The notes under the pieces are model-generated. The model saw nothing but the letters and a program-made list of their open reading frames with translations. It ran no database searches and was not told where the DNA came from. Below are positions 6,800 to 8,481 of a stretch of 8,481 nt of DNA, one piece after another (position 1 is the stretch's first letter; each line of letters opens with the position of its first letter). The translations under genes were made by a program, and so were the position numbers. The stretch covers positions 1 to 8,481 of the forward strand of contig PIVQ01000284.1 of assembly GCA_003354055.1 (NCBI GenBank), given 5' to 3'. This stretch comes from Desulfobacteraceae bacterium. GTDB taxonomy: Bacteria; Desulfobacterota; Desulfobacteria; Desulfobacterales; Desulfobacteraceae.

Positions 6800-7216
6800 A
6801 TGACCTCACAAAGAACCCTCCGGATACTCAGGATCATCTGCTGTACCGGTGCAGTTGCCGACGCAGTCTGGGCGGCAGCCCTTATTTATCCACCTCTATA
6901 CGGACATCTCACCCGGACCCCGCTCACAGATCCCAATCTATCACTGCGTCTGGCCATGGGCATCGGCGCCTCTCTTATGGCGGGCTGGACCCTGCTGCTT
7001 GTCTGGGCAGCGGCAGACCCGGTTCACCGCAGGGCTGTCATGCTGTTGACCGCCGTTCCAGTGCTGGCCGGCCTTATTCTCGTGAGCATCATAGGACTTA
7101 TCAATGGCAACACCCCGGTCTGGATTCCATGCAAATCAACATTTCTTTGTATTGTCATGCTGGCGGGATTTTTCATAGCCAAATCCATGGAGGGCACCCA
7201 TGATATCAAAAACTGA
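6800..7216 (+). CDS. Small four-helix integral membrane protein, unknown function
   Basis: A 138-residue protein with four hydrophobic segments: about residues 10-30, 50-71, 79-101 and 110-128. Loops are short; TRTPLTDPNLS lies between helices 1 and 2, and ADPVHRR between 2 and 3, the latter being positively charged and so probably cytoplasmic. No cleavable signal peptide or catalytic motif is recognised. AAGGAG (6787-6792) stands 7 nt before the ATG, a good ribosome site. Its last codons overlap the thioesterase start by 17 bp, so the two are translated from the same message and may work together, though the function is not evident. It is the first gene of the run facing away from the AraC-type regulator and probably the first under its control. 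Confidence 0.8.
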   Translation: MTSQRTLRILRIICCTGAVADAVWAAALIYPPLYGHLTRTPLTDPNLSLRLAMGIGASLMAGWTLLLVWAAADPVHRRAVMLLTAVPVLAGLILVSIIGLINGNTPVWIPCKSTFLCIVMLAGFFIAKSMEGTHDIKN

Positions 7217-7625
7217 CATCAGTATCCGCAACTATCACATTGACAACTTCGGCCATGTTAACCACGGCCGCTATGTAGAACTGTTGGAAGAGGCCAGATG
7301 GCGGTACCTGGAGGAAAACAATCTGCTTGCAGCCATTCACCGTGTCAAAGCCTTTCATGTGGTGTCCCAATTGACAATCCAATACCTGCGGCCGGCCAGG
7401 ATCGGAGATATCATCCGGTTTGATATCCGGATCCAGGACCGGTCCGACTATTATTTCAGGGTTTCCCAGAAAGGTATTTTCAAATCCACGGGCAAACCGG
7501 TGGTCGACGCCACGGTTACCAATGTCTTTGTGGATGACAGGGGCAAGCCCCGTCCCATTGATGATGAGATCTTAGGAATCTGGCCGGACCTTGCCGAAGC
7601 AGTCCGGGACAGCCATAGGGGTTAA
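7200..7625 (+). CDS. Acyl-CoA thioesterase, 4HBT/hotdog fold (YbgC/FadM-like)
   Basis: A 141-residue single hotdog-fold protein of normal family length. The N-terminal signature NYHIDNFGHVNHGRYVELLEEARWRYL carries the likely catalytic Asp15, followed by GHVNH (18-22) and the long central helix. Later strands QLTIQYLRPARIGDIIRFDIRI and YYFRVSQKGIF fit the family. Such enzymes hydrolyse acyl-CoA or aromatic-CoA thioesters in the cytoplasm; the substrate cannot be read from the sequence. The usual GHVNN has His in place of the last Asn. GGAGGG (7189-7194) lies 5 nt before the ATG, inside the preceding membrane protein gene, with which it overlaps by 17 bp. Confidence 0.88.
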   Translation: MISKTDISIRNYHIDNFGHVNHGRYVELLEEARWRYLEENNLLAAIHRVKAFHVVSQLTIQYLRPARIGDIIRFDIRIQDRSDYYFRVSQKGIFKSTGKPVVDATVTNVFVDDRGKPRPIDDEILGIWPDLAEAVRDSHRG

Positions 7626-7628
7626 ACT

Positions 7629-7760
7629 ATGCACCGCCGGATTTTGCACCGGATTTTTCTGGACTTTCCAACAGGCGTCCTCTATATCAGGGCTGACGCG
7701 GAAAAACTCAAAATGAGAGAAAAAATAAAAAATCAGATAACAAGGTTTGCCAAAACATGA
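7629..7760 (+). CDS. Small ORF of 43 codons between thioesterase and transporter
   Basis: This ORF starts 3 nt after the thioesterase stop and its TGA shares ATGA with the transporter start (7757-7760), the arrangement expected of a real, translationally coupled small gene. AGGGG (7617-7621) sits 7 nt before the ATG. The product, MHRRILHRIFLDF...ITRFAKT, is strongly basic with no membrane span and no motif I recognise. The frame is the same as that of the thioesterase: apart from the TAA at 7623-7625 it would continue unbroken. It might therefore be a separate small protein, a read-through tail, or a leader whose translation opens the transporter start. I cannot prove it is translated. Confidence 0.5.
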   Translation: MHRRILHRIFLDFPTGVLYIRADAEKLKMREKIKNQITRFAKT

Positions 7761-8481
7761 CCCCAAAATATCAATTCAACAGACATGAATTTGCAGGTTC
7801 CTTAGGAGATCTTGGCACCATTCTCCCTCTGGCCCTGGGCATGATTCTGGTCAACGGCCTCAGCCCCACAGGCGTATTCTTTTCCATGGGACTTTATTAT
7901 GTCTTGTCCGGCGTATACTACGGTTTGACCGTACCGGTGGAGCCCATGAAGGTGATCGGTGCCTATGCGATTGCCACAGCCATGTCTGTCAATCAGATCC
8001 AGGCCTCATCCCTTCTCATGGCCGGATGCCTGCTGCTCATCGGCACCACCGGCAGTATGAACCTGATTGGCCGGTATATTCCAAAGGCTGTCATCCGGGG
8101 CATCCAGCTGTCCACGGGCATGCTCCTCATGGTCAAGGGCATCAAGATGATGATGGGAGAGTCAACGCTTCAAGGCCTGAAAAACCTTGCAGAACCCTAT
8201 CTGACAGTTCAGACCATCGGGGCTCTGCCTATCGGAATGGTCATCGGCACTCTGGGTATTGTCACTACCCTGGCCTTTTTAAACAACCGGAAACTGCCTG
8301 CCGGGCTGATCGTCATCCTCCTGGGACTTGCCATCGGTCTTGTTCTGGGAACAGGAGAAGGGTTGGATAAACTTAGTCCCGGTCTCTATTTCCCTGCCAT
8401 CCTGCCCCAGGGATTTCCCTCCGGCACAGACTTTTCCTTTGTAATTTTTGCCGTGGTCCTGCCACAGATGCCCATGACTCT
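7757..8481 (+). CDS. MOT1-family molybdate/sulfate transporter, N-terminal part (cut by window end)
   Basis: 241 codons are open to the window edge; the family is usually about 350-450 residues, so the C-terminal part is missing. The start EFAGSLGDLGTILPLALGM and the motif PVEPMKVIGAYAIA (about 60-73) are typical of MOT1-type permeases, first characterised as high-affinity molybdate transporters in algae and plants and related to SulP sulfate permeases. Several hydrophobic helices follow (about 84-105, 111-131, 153-176, 180-198, 225-236), and the window stops in LPQMPMT, where the second conserved motif begins. It would import oxyanion across the cytoplasmic membrane; molybdate is likely but sulfate or tungstate cannot be excluded. 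Its own ribosome site is poor (AAGG 11 nt upstream), so it probably depends on coupling through the ATGA overlap. Confidence 0.88.
   Translation, partial: MTPKYQFNRHEFAGSLGDLGTILPLALGMILVNGLSPTGVFFSMGLYYVLSGVYYGLTVPVEPMKVIGAYAIATAMSVNQIQASSLLMAGCLLLIGTTGSMNLIGRYIPKAVIRGIQLSTGMLLMVKGIKMMMGESTLQGLKNLAEPYLTVQTIGALPIGMVIGTLGIVTTLAFLNNRKLPAGLIVILLGLAIGLVLGTGEGLDKLSPGLYFPAILPQGFPSGTDFSFVIFAVVLPQMPMT

Noticed and set aside
7626..7756. Frameshift or nonsense break in the thioesterase
   Set aside because: The thioesterase already has full family length at its TAA, so the following open frame is more likely a separate small ORF; the read-through option is kept only as a finding.
8026..8370. A 114-residue His/Arg-rich + strand ORF
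   Set aside because: It is out of frame inside the MOT1-type transporter gene, whose frame is open throughout with clear family motifs; the odd composition is typical of a shadow frame.

Overview
The window looks like a chromosomal segment of an anaerobic sulfate reducer of the Desulfobacteraceae type (phylum Desulfobacterota). This rests on gene content and style, not on a database match: a FapA/DUF342 protein, a flavoredoxin-like flavin reductase, an AraC regulator with an Arabinose_bd-type sensor domain, a MOT1-type molybdate transporter, moderate GC content and tightly packed genes. I see no rRNA, tRNA, CRISPR array, insertion sequence or phage gene.

Layout. (1) Positions 1-3781, + strand: the 3' part of a large FapA/DUF342 protein whose start lies before the window, overlapping by 20 bp a 563-residue helical protein of unknown function. 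(2) 3782-4924, + strand: a small MarR-type repressor gene followed by a flavoredoxin-like flavin reductase gene. Both promoter regions carry the same 15-nt motif (14 of 15 bases identical). In front of marR this motif is part of a perfect TTTGTA-N2-TACAAA dyad. This makes a compact, probably autoregulated repressor/target pair. (3) 4925-5022: a convergent intergenic region with a strong GC-rich hairpin, followed directly by a degenerate copy of the same 26-nt unit. (4) 5023-6606, - strand: a two-gene unit, araC-type regulator then a SixA-type histidine phosphatase, 18 bp apart. (5) 6607-6799: a divergent control region containing a long imperfect dyad of about 77 nt. (6) 6800-8481, + strand: a close-packed run of a four-helix membrane protein, a hotdog-fold thioesterase, a 43-codon small ORF and the first 241 codons of a MOT1-family molybdate/sulfate transporter, cut by the window end.

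How the parts may work together (inference). The MarR protein probably represses itself and the flavin reductase. The AraC-type regulator is divergent from the membrane protein/thioesterase/transporter run and is the obvious candidate to control it through the shared 193-bp region. The FapA protein and its overlapping neighbour are probably made together and may act in the same surface, polar or motility process. The best candidates for something undescribed are the duplicated TTGTRTGTACAAACA operator, the nested dyad at 6678-6754, the 43-codon ORF wedged between thioesterase and transporter, and the unrecognised partner of the FapA protein.
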